Positions 16,675-25,226 are shown, counted from the first letter of the stretch. The stretch is DNA of 64,000 nt from Arthrobacter sulfonylureivorans (GCA_004000035.1 RJAE01000010.1:1-64000); one strand, 5' to 3'. Numbers and translations are program-made. The notes: generated by a model from the letters alone, not told the origin.

Positions 16675-17472
16675 TCAAAGCATGCGGCCCAGTGACTCAG
16701 CTTCCCGGCGCAGAACGGGGAGGAATCGTGAGCGCATTTCGTCAAGGCGCGTGCGGGCCGCGAACGCGCTGACGCTCATTGCTGCGTGCGTGGTCCCGGT
16801 GGAATCAACGACTGGCACCGCCATGGTGCGAACACCGTATTCGAGCTCTTCGTCAGTGTACGCGTAGCCTTCTTCGCGTGCTTCTTGCACTCGAGAACGT
16901 ACTTCGTCGACGGTGAGCAGCGTGTTATCAGTTGTAGCCTCTGGCGCCGCCTGTCGCAGACGCGCATCACGTTCGTCATCGGCGAGTGAGGCAAGCAGGA
17001 CCCTGCCGGTCGCTGAGGCGTATGCCGGGAGCCTGGAACCGAGCCGGACTCCGGCTGAAACTATCCGGGACGCCTCGGCACGGGCGACGAAAGCCGCTTC
17101 ATTGCCCTCAAGCACGGCCAGTGACACGGACTCATCGAGTTCGTCACGGACGGCGACGATCCTGGGCTGCCCCAGCGTGATAAGCGGTGCGGTGTCGGTG
17201 TAGGAGACGGCGAGCCGGGTGAATCGGGGAGTCGGCCGGAAGTATTTGCCGTCGTAGCTGACGTATCCCAGGTTCTCCAGGGTCAGCAGGCAGCGGCGGG
17301 CGGCAGCCGGCGTAGTGTCCGACGCCGCTGCCGCCTCGCTGATGGTCATGTGTGGTCTGCGGGGCGTGAAGCTCTCCATGATCGCGAGCCCTTTAGCGAG
17401 CCCGCCCATAGACTCCTGGCGCTCCGTCTTCACCTGTTCCGGAGTAGACGGCACTCCTGCTGTTGATGTCAT
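16675..17472 (-). CDS. IclR family transcriptional regulator, PcaR/PobR-like (copy 2)
   Basis: 265-aa IclR protein. After about 20 residues comes the winged HTH (LAKGLAIMESFTPRRPHMTI, AAAASDTTPAAARRCLLTLE, NLGYVSYDGKYFRPTPRF), then the effector domain (LPAYASATGRVLLASLADDE, EEGYAYTDEELEYGVRTMAVPV). The TPAAARRCLLTL recognition helix is typical of the PcaR/PcaU/PobR branch that senses aromatic acids. ATG at 17472 is the first start giving a normal N-terminus. It is encoded 41 bases downstream of the FAD monooxygenase stop on the same strand. A TTCG-N5-CGCA box at 17494-17506 in that gap resembles two boxes around 18709 and 18830, so it probably regulates itself, the monooxygenase and the divergent binding-protein gene. 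Confidence 0.87.
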   Translation of the reverse strand: MTSTAGVPSTPEQVKTERQESMGGLAKGLAIMESFTPRRPHMTISEAAAASDTTPAAARRCLLTLENLGYVSYDGKYFRPTPRFTRLAVSYTDTAPLITLGQPRIVAVRDELDESVSLAVLEGNEAAFVARAEASRIVSAGVRLGSRLPAYASATGRVLLASLADDERDARLRQAAPEATTDNTLLTVDEVRSRVQEAREEGYAYTDEELEYGVRTMAVPVVDSTGTTHAAMSVSAFAARTRLDEMRSRFLPVLRREAESLGRML

Positions 17473-17493
17473 TGGTTGGTTATACTTTTTCTT

Positions 17494-17506
17494 TTCGCAT
17501 ACCGCA
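17494..17506. promoter_or_regulatory. IclR box candidate 1
   Basis: TTCGCATACCGCA lies between the monooxygenase stop and the IclR start. It matches TTCG-N5-CGAA except at one arm position. Confidence 0.45.
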
Positions 17507-17513
17507 AGATTTG

Positions 17514-18695
17514 CTACTTGACCCCTGCCATGGCTTGATGGGCGGCGGCTTCGACGTCGTGGTCGTAGAGCCACGAGCGGAAACTGACTGATCCGGCGAT
17601 TTCAGCGTCGCGGGTAGCCAAGTCCTGATACTCCGAGTCGTACCTGCGGCCGTTGTCGCGGGCTCCGAGTTGGACCTTGGTGGTGCGTGGCCGGCGTAGC
17701 CGTTCGTAGGTTTCGAGCGCTGCGGGTGCTTGTTCCGCGTCGCTGGCGGCGAGGATTGCTGCAAGGGCTATGCCGTCTTCAATGGATTGGTTCGCACCCT
17801 GGCCCAGATGGGGCAGCATCGGGTGGGCGGCGTCGCCGAGCAGGGTCAGGCGCCCGCTGGTCCATTTTTCCAGCGGCTCACGGTCGTAGAGTCCCCACCA
17901 ATAAGTGGTCTCTACTTGGGCCAGCAATTCCCGGACTCGCGGGTCCCAGCCGGAAAATTCTTCAGCCAGCTTCGCTGCATCGCCGGGTGCAGACCAGGAT
18001 TCCTTCGTTCGCTCGTCGCTTGGGACGAATCCGACGTAGTTGATGAGACTGCCGGACCGCACTGGGTAGACGAGAAAATGTTTGCCTTCTCCCATCCATA
18101 GCTGTGAGACGCCTTTTGGCCACGAAGGAAGTTTCTCGGCGGGTATGAGACCGCGGTAGGCGACGGATCCCGAGTGGACGGGTCGGGACGGGGGCACCAC
18201 GTGCTTCTGCAGAACCGACTGGATTCCGTCGGCGGCGATTGCGATATCTGCCTCGGCTGTCGCACCGTTCTCGAAATAGAGCCGGATACCCTTATCGTCC
18301 TGTTCGAAGCCGATGCACTTATGGCCGACGTTGATGTTTTCATCCGGCAGGGTTGCTGCCAGTACTCCGAGCAAGTCAGCCCGGTGCATCCCGTACATGC
18401 CGTTCCAACCGCTGGAATCGGTCGTCAGGATGGGAGCCACCGGTGTGCCATCCATCCGGTAGTACTGCGACCCCTTCCCGACCGGCGCACCGACCTTGGC
18501 AAGGGGATCACCAAGTCCCATACGTTCAAGCAGCCGCAGGCTGTTCGGGGTCATCAGTACGCCCGCGCCGATCTCACCGAGCTGGGGTGCCTGCTCATAT
18601 ACCTGAACGTCCATGCCGTGTCGCAGCATGGCGATCGCGGCAGTCATGCCGCCGATCCCGCCGCCGACGACAGCTACCCGCAGTTTTTGTGTCAT
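17514..18695 (-). CDS. FAD-dependent aromatic monooxygenase, salicylate hydroxylase-like
   Basis: 393-aa class A flavoprotein hydroxylase (NahG / 3-hydroxybenzoate 6-hydroxylase / 6-hydroxynicotinate 3-monooxygenase type). Features are the Rossmann FAD motif VAVVGGGIGGMTAAIAMLRHG at the N-terminus, EIGAGVLMTPNSLRLLERMG, the NAD(P)H/FAD DG motif near AIAADGIQS, and GDAAHPMLPHLGQGANQSIEDG near residue 300. Such enzymes use NAD(P)H and O2 to hydroxylate or decarboxylatively hydroxylate an aromatic acid. ATG at 18695 follows AGGGG. It is first in an operon with the IclR gene and diverges from a substrate-binding protein, a layout that suggests uptake and oxidation of one aromatic compound. The exact substrate is not determined. 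Confidence 0.86.
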   Translation of the reverse strand: MTQKLRVAVVGGGIGGMTAAIAMLRHGMDVQVYEQAPQLGEIGAGVLMTPNSLRLLERMGLGDPLAKVGAPVGKGSQYYRMDGTPVAPILTTDSSGWNGMYGMHRADLLGVLAATLPDENINVGHKCIGFEQDDKGIRLYFENGATAEADIAIAADGIQSVLQKHVVPPSRPVHSGSVAYRGLIPAEKLPSWPKGVSQLWMGEGKHFLVYPVRSGSLINYVGFVPSDERTKESWSAPGDAAKLAEEFSGWDPRVRELLAQVETTYWWGLYDREPLEKWTSGRLTLLGDAAHPMLPHLGQGANQSIEDGIALAAILAASDAEQAPAALETYERLRRPRTTKVQLGARDNGRRYDSEYQDLATRDAEIAGSVSFRSWLYDHDVEAAAHQAMAGVK

Positions 18696-18708
18696 GTTAG
18701 CCCCTATA

Positions 18709-18721
18709 TTCGGTAATCGAA
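18709..18721. promoter_or_regulatory. IclR box candidate 2
   Basis: TTCGGTAATCGAA, an inverted repeat with arms TTCG/CGAA, sits 14 bases before the monooxygenase start. Confidence 0.55.
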
Positions 18722-18829
18722 AAGATTTCGGATTTCGCTGTTGCTATCTTTCCCCCGCGGCGCGGCGGCTGTCAAGCTATGCCCTGCGCCTTGACGGTCT
18801 CCGTTAGCCGCCAGTAGGGTAAGCGTTTA

Positions 18830-18842
18830 TTCGCAATGCGAA
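18830..18842. promoter_or_regulatory. IclR box candidate 3
   Basis: TTCGCAATGCGAA is a perfect inverted repeat (6-bp arms, one central base), 63 bases before the start of the divergent binding-protein gene. Same length and arms as the box at 18709. Confidence 0.6.
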
Positions 18843-18904
18843 AAGTTTGCGCTTACACGATTGAAAGAATCCCACGAACCACAGGGACAACGACAGGAAC
18901 TGGA

Positions 18905-19891
18905 ATGAAGCTGAATAATCAACTGCTGGGAGGACTGGCAGTCGCCTCTGTATTCCTGCTTAGCGCCTGCGGAAGCGGTAGCCCGAGCGGAACCGGCAGC
19001 ACGGCAACCACTGAAGACGGAACGCTGCAGAAGGTAACAGTGGGTGTACTGCCTCTGGTAGCGACAGCGCCCATCTATCTGGGAGAGGAAAAAGGGTTCT
19101 TCGAGGAGGAAGGACTCGATCTCGAACTTCAGTCCAGCGAGGGCGGGGCGGCCGTCGTTCCCAGCGTCGTCAGTGGTGACTTCGACTTCGGATACTCCAA
19201 TACCCTGTCCATTCTCGTTGCCGCCGATAAAGGGCTGGACCTGCGGTTCGTCACCAACGGCGCATCAAGTGCTATGGAAGGGGAAGCCGACGCGACAGCA
19301 GTCGTTGTCCCGGCGAACTCTGACATCAAGACTCCGGCCGATCTCGCAGGGAAACGCGTCTCGGTTAATACGCTTTCAAACATTGGCGACACTACGATCC
19401 GCTATGTCGTGGAATCTGACGGCGGGGATCAATCGTCCATCGAATTCGTCGAGGTGCCCTTCCCCGAGGCCCCTGCCGCCCTGGAGAACCAGCAGGTAGA
19501 CGCCGCATGGATTGCTGAACCGTTCCTGACCGAAGCACTTAGTCACGGAGCGCGAGTCATTACCTACAACTACCGGGACACAGACCCCAATCTGGACATT
19601 GGCGGCTACTTCACCACGGCTAAGGCCATCGAAGGCAACCCCGAACTGGTTGAAAAATTTACGACGGCCATGAACAAGTCGCTCGCCTATGCCGGGGAGA
19701 ACCCTGAAGAAGTACGCGAAATCGTTGGCAACTACACGAAGATCAACGAAGAACTCCGCAAGAAAATGATTCTTCCGGGGTTCCGTGTCGATTTCGATCA
19801 GGTAGCTGCAGCAGTCCTGGCTGAGGCCGCAACCAGATACGGCACATTGTCCGAAGCCCCGGACCTCGAAAAGCTTCTCCCCCAAAAGTAG
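18905..19891 (+). CDS. ABC transporter substrate-binding lipoprotein, SsuA/NMT1-like (copy 2)
   Basis: 328-aa lipoprotein: signal peptide with LLSACGSGS lipobox (acylated Cys near residue 22), then the NMT1/SsuA fold starting VTVGVLPLVATAPIYLGEEK. It is clearly paralogous to copy 3 at 25946-26926 (shared FFEEEGLDL, DKGLDL, VSVNTLSNIGDTTIR and PEAPAALEN-like blocks). ATG at 18905 follows AGGAACTGG and gives a normal signal peptide; an earlier in-frame ATG at 18836 lies over the IclR box. It diverges from the FAD monooxygenase, so the solute is probably that enzyme's substrate. No transporter ATPase or permease is encoded beside it. Confidence 0.88.
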   Translation: MKLNNQLLGGLAVASVFLLSACGSGSPSGTGSTATTEDGTLQKVTVGVLPLVATAPIYLGEEKGFFEEEGLDLELQSSEGGAAVVPSVVSGDFDFGYSNTLSILVAADKGLDLRFVTNGASSAMEGEADATAVVVPANSDIKTPADLAGKRVSVNTLSNIGDTTIRYVVESDGGDQSSIEFVEVPFPEAPAALENQQVDAAWIAEPFLTEALSHGARVITYNYRDTDPNLDIGGYFTTAKAIEGNPELVEKFTTAMNKSLAYAGENPEEVREIVGNYTKINEELRKKMILPGFRVDFDQVAAAVLAEAATRYGTLSEAPDLEKLLPQK

Positions 19892-19897
19892 GCCCGT

Positions 19898-19937
19898 CGG
19901 CACCCCGTTCCGCTGCCAAGACACGGGCGGGGTGCCG
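19898..19937 (+). terminator. hairpin after the binding-protein gene
   Basis: CGGCACCCCG pairs with CGGGGTGCCG over a 20-base loop. There is no strong T-tract, so termination efficiency is uncertain. Confidence 0.45.
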
Positions 19938-20776
19938 GCGACCTTTCAGGGAGCACGGGCGTCCGACGCCTCACAGGGAACGTGGGCAGCTCACGTGTCG
20001 TCTATGCAAAGCGCCTGCGCGTCCACAGATTCATTGGGAGAAATCCTGGGCTGCCGTCATGGGCCAGGCACAGGCACTAGCAACAACGTCACGCCCGTCT
20101 CCAACCGCCGCCACCTCCCCTAGGCCGGCACTCAGCCATCCGGTGAAGAAGCGTTCCACGATCCAGTCGCTGGGTTTGGCGGGATTCTCACGTTCCTGCT
20201 GGCATGAGAGCTGGTGCCGCGGGTCGGGCTCATGGAGGCACGATTCCTGCCGCCGGCCTCGGAGGTGCCTGCCGCGCTGTTCGTGACTTCGCTCTGACGG
20301 CCTTCTGGCTGGCGATGGGCGAGCCCATAATGGCTTGGCCCCTGGACCCGGTGATGGCCGTGCTCCAGCTTTTTCGGCCCTCTCGGCATTCCTTCGAGCC
20401 ATCAGGATGACTCGACTTTGGCCGGATCCGGTGCCGGGCTGGCGCCTGGCGGACTCCGTTATTCGCGGACGGCGGTATTCCCCACCCGAGCTATGTCACT
20501 CACTGCCGACGCCGATAACAGCGCATATGTCGTCTGTTGGCTGCTTCCTGGCAACCTCATTCACCACCATTGACGGCGGCTATATAGATGGCTGCCGTAG
20601 GTTCCTGTGCGAGAAGCCCCTCATGACCGGAACTCTTGCCCGAGGTTTTCAGCAAGCCGGGCCCCCGATGCCTCATGCAATGGTTGAAGCAGCGGCGCCT
20701 TCCGGGGCCGGGCGCGCCACTAGACTCGATGAGGAAAGCACAGTCCCAGTGGTTCTTCCAACGAAAGAGGATATTC
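19938..20776. other. gap without a supported gene
   Basis: Frames on both strands are short, Arg/Pro-rich and without ribosome sites. GCCGATAACAGCGCATATG near 20509 could again be a transposase scar (DNSAY). The last 150 bases should hold the peroxiredoxin promoter, which I could not place. Confidence 0.4.
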
Positions 20777-21241
20777 GTGTCCCAGCTCCAACCCGGCATG
20801 CCCGCCCCCGAGTTCACTCTGTCCGATGCCGACGGCAAGAAGGTCTCGCTGTCCGACTACGCCGGCTGGAACGTTGTGGTCTACTTCTATCCCAAGGCCG
20901 CCACCCCCGGTTGCACCACCGAGGCCTGCGACTTCCGCGACAGCCTCAACTCCCTGCAGGCCGCCAACTATGACGTCATCGGGATTTCGCCGGACGGTGC
21001 CGACGCCATCCAGGCATTCAGCGACGCCGAGGGGCTGACCTTCCCGCTGCTGTCCGATCCCGATTTTGCCGTGGCCAAGGCGTACGGCTCCTACGGCGAC
21101 AAGAAGTTCGGCGACAAGGTCTTCACCGGCACACTCCGCAGCACCTTTGTGATCGGTTCGGACGGAACCATCAAGCACGCCGAGTACGACGTAGACGCCA
21201 GGGGACACGTAGCCCGACTGCGCGAGACCCTCGGGGTCTGA
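20777..21241 (+). CDS. bcp: thiol peroxidase of the Bcp/PrxQ type
   Basis: 154-aa peroxiredoxin that reduces hydrogen peroxide and organic hydroperoxides with electrons from thioredoxin or mycoredoxin. The fold starts QPGMPAPEFTLSDADGKKVS. The active site PKAATPGCTTEAC contains the peroxidatic Cys46 and a resolving Cys51 five residues later, as in E. coli Bcp. A conserved RSTFVIGSDGTIKH segment follows. GTG at 20777 is preceded by AGAGGAT; a longer frame from 20636 would add 47 residues of low-complexity sequence and is rejected. The cytosolic gene stands alone, ahead of the repeat cluster. Confidence 0.9.
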   Translation: MSQLQPGMPAPEFTLSDADGKKVSLSDYAGWNVVVYFYPKAATPGCTTEACDFRDSLNSLQAANYDVIGISPDGADAIQAFSDAEGLTFPLLSDPDFAVAKAYGSYGDKKFGDKVFTGTLRSTFVIGSDGTIKHAEYDVDARGHVARLRETLGV

Positions 21242-21281
21242 TTCCGGGAACTTTCCCGAGATCCCTCGCGGGTCTCCGTCC

Positions 21282-21555
21282 GGTCTCCACGCGTTCGCTG
21301 GCGCTCACTTGGTCGACCACCGTTGGGCGGCGGAGCTTTGCTGGCACTCGCTTGGTCGGCGACCGAGGGCCCGGCGGCCGGAATCGCTAAGCGGCGCCTC
21401 GCCGAGTGAGGGACGAGCGAGGTGTCGAAGCCGCGTGCGATTCCGGGTGGCGGGTCTCCACGCGGGTCTCCACGCGCTCGCTTGCGCTCGCTTGGTCGAC
21501 CACCGGGGCGCAGGTCTCCACGCGCTCGCTAGCGCTCGCTTGGTCGACCACCGTT
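21282..21555. repeat. cluster of Arthrobacter-type dispersed repeats
   Basis: At least three full copies of the same module occur: GGTCTCCACGCG, then TTCGCT or CTCGCT, then a short GCGCTC box, then ACTTGGTCGACCACCG or a close form (21282-21322, 21465-21505, 21512-21552). A partial relative lies around 21333-21366. Internal inverted repeats allow hairpins. Modules like this are common between genes in Arthrobacter genomes. The last copy overlaps the 3' end of the MFS gene. Confidence 0.8.
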
Positions 21556-22809
21556 GCCAGCTTCGCTCCGCACCGTCAGCCGGGCCGCCGCGGCCGCACC
21601 CAGCACCGCGCAGGAGAACCAGATGGCGCCCCCGGGCCCCAGCGGCGCGGCGACCAGGCCGGCGGCGAGCGGCAGAACCACCTGCCCCACCCGGTTGCCC
21701 AGCAGCCGCAGGGCCAGCGCGGCACCGCGGGACTCCGGCCGGACCGCATGGCTGATCAGCGTCATGGTCAGGGGCTGGCCCAGCCCCAGCAGGAATCCGC
21801 CCACAAACAGCGCCACGGCCGCCGGCCAGAACGGTTCCAGCACAAACGGCGTCACCGCGATCGCGATACCGGATCCCAGCAGGCTGGCCACCAGCAGCTG
21901 GATCCGGCTCCAGCGCTGCACCAGCCAGGGCAGCAGAACCCGGGAGATGATCGACGCGCAGGCGCGAACGGCCAGCAGCACGCCCACCCAGAACGGCGCC
22001 ACCCCCAGTTCCTCGCCGACCAGCGGCAGGAATGCCACTAGGATGTCGATCACGGACAGCAGCGCCATCGACGCCAGCATGTTCCACGCCACCCCGGGGC
22101 GCCGCAGGATCTGCAGCACTGGCTCCTTCACCACCGGCGGCCGGACGGCACCGCCGCCCGCACCGCCGTCGTCGTTCTTGCGACGGAACCGCCGCCTGGC
22201 CGCCCCCGGATGCGCGCCGATCAGCATCACCGGCGCCCCGGCCAGGGCAATACCGGCGGCCAGCAACAGGGCCAGGTTGATGGCGCCCAGCCAATCCGGT
22301 CCCACGCCCTCCGTGCCGGTGCCCAGCAGCACTCCGGCCAGCAACGGGCCGAGCAGCTGGCCCAGCGAAAAGGCCGCGGTGAACCAACCAAAGCCGCTGT
22401 CCATCTGGTTCAGCGGGGCGTAGCGCCCTATCGCGGACTGGCCGGCGATGGTGAAGACCAAATGCCCCATCCCGAGCAGGGCCATGGAAATGCCGATCAG
22501 CAGGAAGTCCTGCGCCAGCGCCAGCCCCACGGCGGCCACGGCCAGCATCACCGAACCGAGCGCCACCATGCCCTTGAGCGAGGCAATCCGGTCGCTCACC
22601 CGTCCCAGCCACAACGCGGCCACCACCGGCAGCACCGCATAGACCGCGGTCACCACACCGATCACCGCCGCGTCGCCGCCCAGGGCCAGCAGCTTGTAGG
22701 ACACTACCGGCCGGGCCAGGTTCAGCGACGTCTGGGTCAACACGGCGGCCGCCATCAGGACCCAGAGCCACAGGCGGGACCCCGGCTGGCTTGGCGGCTG
22801 CGTGCTCAT
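21529..22809 (-). CDS. MFS transporter
   Basis: 426-aa major facilitator protein with about 12 hydrophobic segments. The first helix is LWLWVLMAAAVLTQTSLNL, and the loop between helices 2 and 3 reads LGRVSDRIASLKG, the standard G-x3-D-R motif. The central cytoplasmic loop is basic (ARRRFRRKND). The family exports drugs or moves small metabolites by proton antiport or symport; the substrate is not evident. ATG at 22809 follows AAGAGGAT. The final residues (GNGGRPSER) and the stop codon are encoded by the last copy of the dispersed repeat, so the original C-terminus may have been replaced. Confidence 0.88.
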   Translation of the reverse strand: MSTQPPSQPGSRLWLWVLMAAAVLTQTSLNLARPVVSYKLLALGGDAAVIGVVTAVYAVLPVVAALWLGRVSDRIASLKGMVALGSVMLAVAAVGLALAQDFLLIGISMALLGMGHLVFTIAGQSAIGRYAPLNQMDSGFGWFTAAFSLGQLLGPLLAGVLLGTGTEGVGPDWLGAINLALLLAAGIALAGAPVMLIGAHPGAARRRFRRKNDDGGAGGGAVRPPVVKEPVLQILRRPGVAWNMLASMALLSVIDILVAFLPLVGEELGVAPFWVGVLLAVRACASIISRVLLPWLVQRWSRIQLLVASLLGSGIAIAVTPFVLEPFWPAAVALFVGGFLLGLGQPLTMTLISHAVRPESRGAALALRLLGNRVGQVVLPLAAGLVAAPLGPGGAIWFSCAVLGAAAAARLTVRSEAGNGGRPSER

Positions 22810-22904
22810 ATCCTCTTTCCTGGCGTGGCGTCGGCTTCCCCATTCTGCCCCTCCTGAAGCCTTTCATCGCAAAACCGTTGCGCCCGCCGGACCGCAGTGG
22901 TCGA

Positions 22905-24002
22905 ATGGGTGGCATGGCTACTGGGGAAACCGTCCTGGCGATCGGGACGAAGAAGGGGCTGTGGCTTTCCACCAGCCAGGACCGGACCAACTGGTCCCTG
23001 TCCGGCCCGCACTTTTTGATGAACGAGATCCCCAGCATCGGGATCGACCAACGCAACGGGTCCACCCGGCTGCTGGTGGGGGCGCGCTCCGAGCACTGGG
23101 GACCGACAGTCTTCCACTCGGATGATCTGGGCGAGACCTGGACCGAGCCGGAGAACGGCGCCATCCGCTTTAACGACGGCGACGGTGCCGCGCTGGAGCG
23201 GGTCTGGCAAATCCAGCCGGACGCGGCGGACCGTCCGGGCGTGGTCTGGGCGGGCTGCGAACCGATTTCGGTCTGGAAGTCCACCGACGGCGGGGAACAC
23301 TTCGAACTCAACCGCGCCCTTTGGAACCACCCGGACAAGGACCAGTGGGGCGCCGGTTACGGCGGGGCGGCCGCTCATTCGATCCTGCCGAGTCCGCATG
23401 ATCCGGACACCGTGCATGTTGCCATGAGCACCGGCGGGGTCTACCGCAGCACCGACGGCGGCGAGAGCTGGCAGGCCCGCAACCACGGCATCAGCGCCTA
23501 CTTCATGCCCGATCCGAATCCCGAGGTGGGCCAGTGCGTCCACAAGATCGCGCGGGACGCGGTGGAACCGTCCACGCTCTTCGCGCAGAACCACCACGGC
23601 GTCTACCGGTCCGACGATTCCGGTGACAACTGGCAATCCATTGCCGACGGCCTGCCCAGCGACTTCGGCTTCGTCATGCTCACCCATCCGCGGAAGTCGC
23701 GGACCGCGTGGGTGGTCCCGATCAAGGCCGACGGCGAGCGGATCCCGCCGGACGGGCACCTGGCGGTGCATCGGACCGACGACGGCGGTGCCACCTGGGC
23801 GCGGTTCGGCACCGGCCTGCCCGACCTCGACTACAACGTGGTGCTCCGTGATGCGGCTGCCGTAGACACCGGCGATCCGGCCGGATTCTACTTCGGCACG
23901 CGCGGCGGTTCGGTGTACGCCAGCGCAGACGAAGGCGAAGTCTTCGTGCAGGTTGCCTCGGGCCTGCCGGACGTCCTCTGCGTCCGGGCCGCCAGTCTGT
24001 AA
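22905..24002 (+). CDS. BNR/Asp-box repeat protein (WD40/YVTN/BNR-like)
   Basis: 365-aa beta-propeller-type protein. Several Asp-box loops of the S-x-D-x-G-x-x-W type are visible: HSDDLGETW, KSTDGGEHF, RSTDGGESW, RSDDSGDNW and RTDDGGATW. Such loops stabilise propellers in sialidases and photosystem assembly factors, but this protein lacks the Arg triad of sialidases, so an enzymatic call is not justified. There is no signal peptide. ATG at 22905 or 22914 gives the natural start (ATGETVLAIGTKKGLW). A MoaD-like gene follows after 15 bases behind GAGGAGGG, so the two are co-transcribed; together they form a unit seen in many actinobacteria. Confidence 0.82.
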   Translation: MGGMATGETVLAIGTKKGLWLSTSQDRTNWSLSGPHFLMNEIPSIGIDQRNGSTRLLVGARSEHWGPTVFHSDDLGETWTEPENGAIRFNDGDGAALERVWQIQPDAADRPGVVWAGCEPISVWKSTDGGEHFELNRALWNHPDKDQWGAGYGGAAAHSILPSPHDPDTVHVAMSTGGVYRSTDGGESWQARNHGISAYFMPDPNPEVGQCVHKIARDAVEPSTLFAQNHHGVYRSDDSGDNWQSIADGLPSDFGFVMLTHPRKSRTAWVVPIKADGERIPPDGHLAVHRTDDGGATWARFGTGLPDLDYNVVLRDAAAVDTGDPAGFYFGTRGGSVYASADEGEVFVQVASGLPDVLCVRAASL

Positions 24003-24017
24003 GAGGAGGGACTCGCC

Positions 24018-24320
24018 ATGGTGGGGGTAGCAGAGAAGACGGTCACCGTCGTCGTGCCCAGCCTGCTGGCCAAGGTAACCGGAGAGCAGCGGGAGCTCAG
24101 CGTGCCCGCGTCCGGTCCGCGGTCCGTCGCGGAGATTCTGGACGACCTGGCCGGCGACTTCCCGGTGTTCAACCGGCGCGTGCGCAATGAAACCGGGGCC
24201 ATCCGCCGCTACGTCAACCTCTATCTGGACGGCGAAGACATCCGCACGCTGCAGGGGCCGGCCACGCTGGTTGCCCCGGGGCAGGAACTGCTCATCATCC
24301 AGTCGGTCGCCGGAGGCTAG
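24018..24320 (+). CDS. MoaD/ThiS-family ubiquitin-like sulfur carrier
   Basis: 100-aa beta-grasp protein. It opens with the strand KTVTVVVPSLLAKVTGEQREL and has the helix SVAEILDDLAGDFPVF-like segment, a conserved RRYVNLYLDGEDIR and a C-terminal LLIIQSVAGG. The terminal Gly-Gly is what an E1-like enzyme (MoeB/ThiF) adenylates and thiocarboxylates, so the protein should carry sulfur for molybdopterin, thiamine or another thio-compound. RBS GAGGAGGG lies at 7-8 nt. No MoaE, ThiG or E1 gene is beside it, and its partner in this operon, the Asp-box protein, gives no pathway. Confidence 0.85.
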   Translation: MVGVAEKTVTVVVPSLLAKVTGEQRELSVPASGPRSVAEILDDLAGDFPVFNRRVRNETGAIRRYVNLYLDGEDIRTLQGPATLVAPGQELLIIQSVAGG

Positions 24321-24389
24321 GCCGGCGTACCACCGACGGATGCACCGCATCCGCCACGTTCAACCGCAGCAGACACCAGGAGGGCCGCA

Positions 24390-24605
24390 ATGACCAGCAC
24401 CGGCAACCACGATGCAGAAGTCCCGGAAGCGGACGAGGCCGACCGCGCCTGGCAGGACCGCCCGGTAGATGAGGATGCCTCGGAGCAACCGGCTTCGACG
24501 CTGCCGCCGCTCGGCTGGGAAGCGAACGAGGCGGACATGCAGGAGCAGTTGGAGGCGATCAGCGAGGACGAGGACGAAGAGTACCCTCGCGAAGAGCCAG
24601 AATAA
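24390..24605 (+). CDS. small acidic protein of unknown function
   Basis: 71-aa protein, very rich in Glu and Asp, without hydrophobic segments (AEVPEADEADRAWQDRP, EANEADMQEQLEAISEDEDE). ATG at 24390 is preceded by CAGGAGGG at a normal distance, which makes it a real gene despite its size. I do not recognise a family. It follows the MoaD-like gene by 69 bases on the same strand and may be the third gene of that unit. Confidence 0.65.
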   Translation: MTSTGNHDAEVPEADEADRAWQDRPVDEDASEQPASTLPPLGWEANEADMQEQLEAISEDEDEEYPREEPE

Positions 24606-24650
24606 CTCCTGCCTCGGCCGGCTGCCTTGAACGTCCGCCGGTGTTCGCGG

Positions 24651-25190
24651 CTACTCCCCGACCAGTCCGTCCACTGCCTCGCGCAGCAGGTCGGCGTGCC
24701 CGTTGTGCCGGGAATACTCCTCGATCAGGTGGACCAGGATCCAGCGCAGGTTCGGAACGCTGCCATCCCGGCCAGGCCTGCGGGCCAGCCGGTCCAGCCC
24801 GCCGGCTGCGACTGCTTCAGCGGTCAGGACGCGGGAGCGCGCCACGCTGGAGGCCCACAGCTCCCGGAGCTGTTCGGGAGTATCGGCTGCAGCCGATTCC
24901 CAGTCCCAGTCGGGCTCCGCTTTCCAGTCCACGCCGTCCCACGGCGGCTGCGGCTCCTGTCCGTGCAGCCGGCGGGATAGCCAGTAGTCCTCCACGAACG
25001 CCAAATGCTTGAGCATGCCGCCCAGGGTCATGCGGGACGGCGGCAGTTTGGCAGCGAGTCCGTCCGCGCCCAGATCCGCGCATTTCCATTCCAACGTGGC
25101 CCGGTGGAACTCCAGGAATCCCAGCAGCGTGTCCAGTTCGTTGGCCGCTTCGGGCGGTTCCGGGCGGTCTTGTCCATCCACTGCGGTCAT
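24651..25190 (-). CDS. DinB-like / DUF664 protein
   Basis: 179-aa four-helix-bundle protein of the DinB superfamily, DUF664 branch. Metal-ligand His positions are visible in MLKHLAFVEDYWLSRRL, in ILVHLIEEYSRHNGHADLLRE (HxxEEYxRHxGH) and in an N-terminal LEFHRATLEWKC. Actinobacterial relatives include mycothiol-dependent transferases and maleylpyruvate isomerase-like enzymes, but most are uncharacterised. ATG at 25190 gives the natural start; an earlier ATG at 25211 would overlap the promoter region of the divergent LOG gene. Confidence 0.8.
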   Translation of the reverse strand: MTAVDGQDRPEPPEAANELDTLLGFLEFHRATLEWKCADLGADGLAAKLPPSRMTLGGMLKHLAFVEDYWLSRRLHGQEPQPPWDGVDWKAEPDWDWESAAADTPEQLRELWASSVARSRVLTAEAVAAGGLDRLARRPGRDGSVPNLRWILVHLIEEYSRHNGHADLLREAVDGLVGE

Positions 25191-25226
25191 GACCCGAGAG
25201 TTTAGCGGCACTGGGATAATTGCAGC

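Noticed and set aside
13843-20530. three short copies of a GCCGATAACrGCGCttACG-like sequence (13843, 15021, 20509) as scars of one transposon
   Set aside because: The similarity is under 20 bases, no other transposase sequence surrounds them, and chance in high-GC coding-like DNA cannot be excluded.
21282-21555. the repeat cluster as a CRISPR array
   Set aside because: Spacing is irregular, spacers are too short or absent, and no cas gene is near; it matches dispersed intergenic modules.
21305-23338. 677-codon open frame on the minus strand
   Set aside because: It is an alternative frame over the MFS and Asp-box genes; the protein is Arg/Gly/Ala-rich without domains and is a product of high GC.
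22806-24350. 514-codon minus-strand frame opposite the Asp-box and MoaD-like genes
   Set aside because: Shadow of well-supported plus-strand genes with ribosome sites and recognisable motifs.
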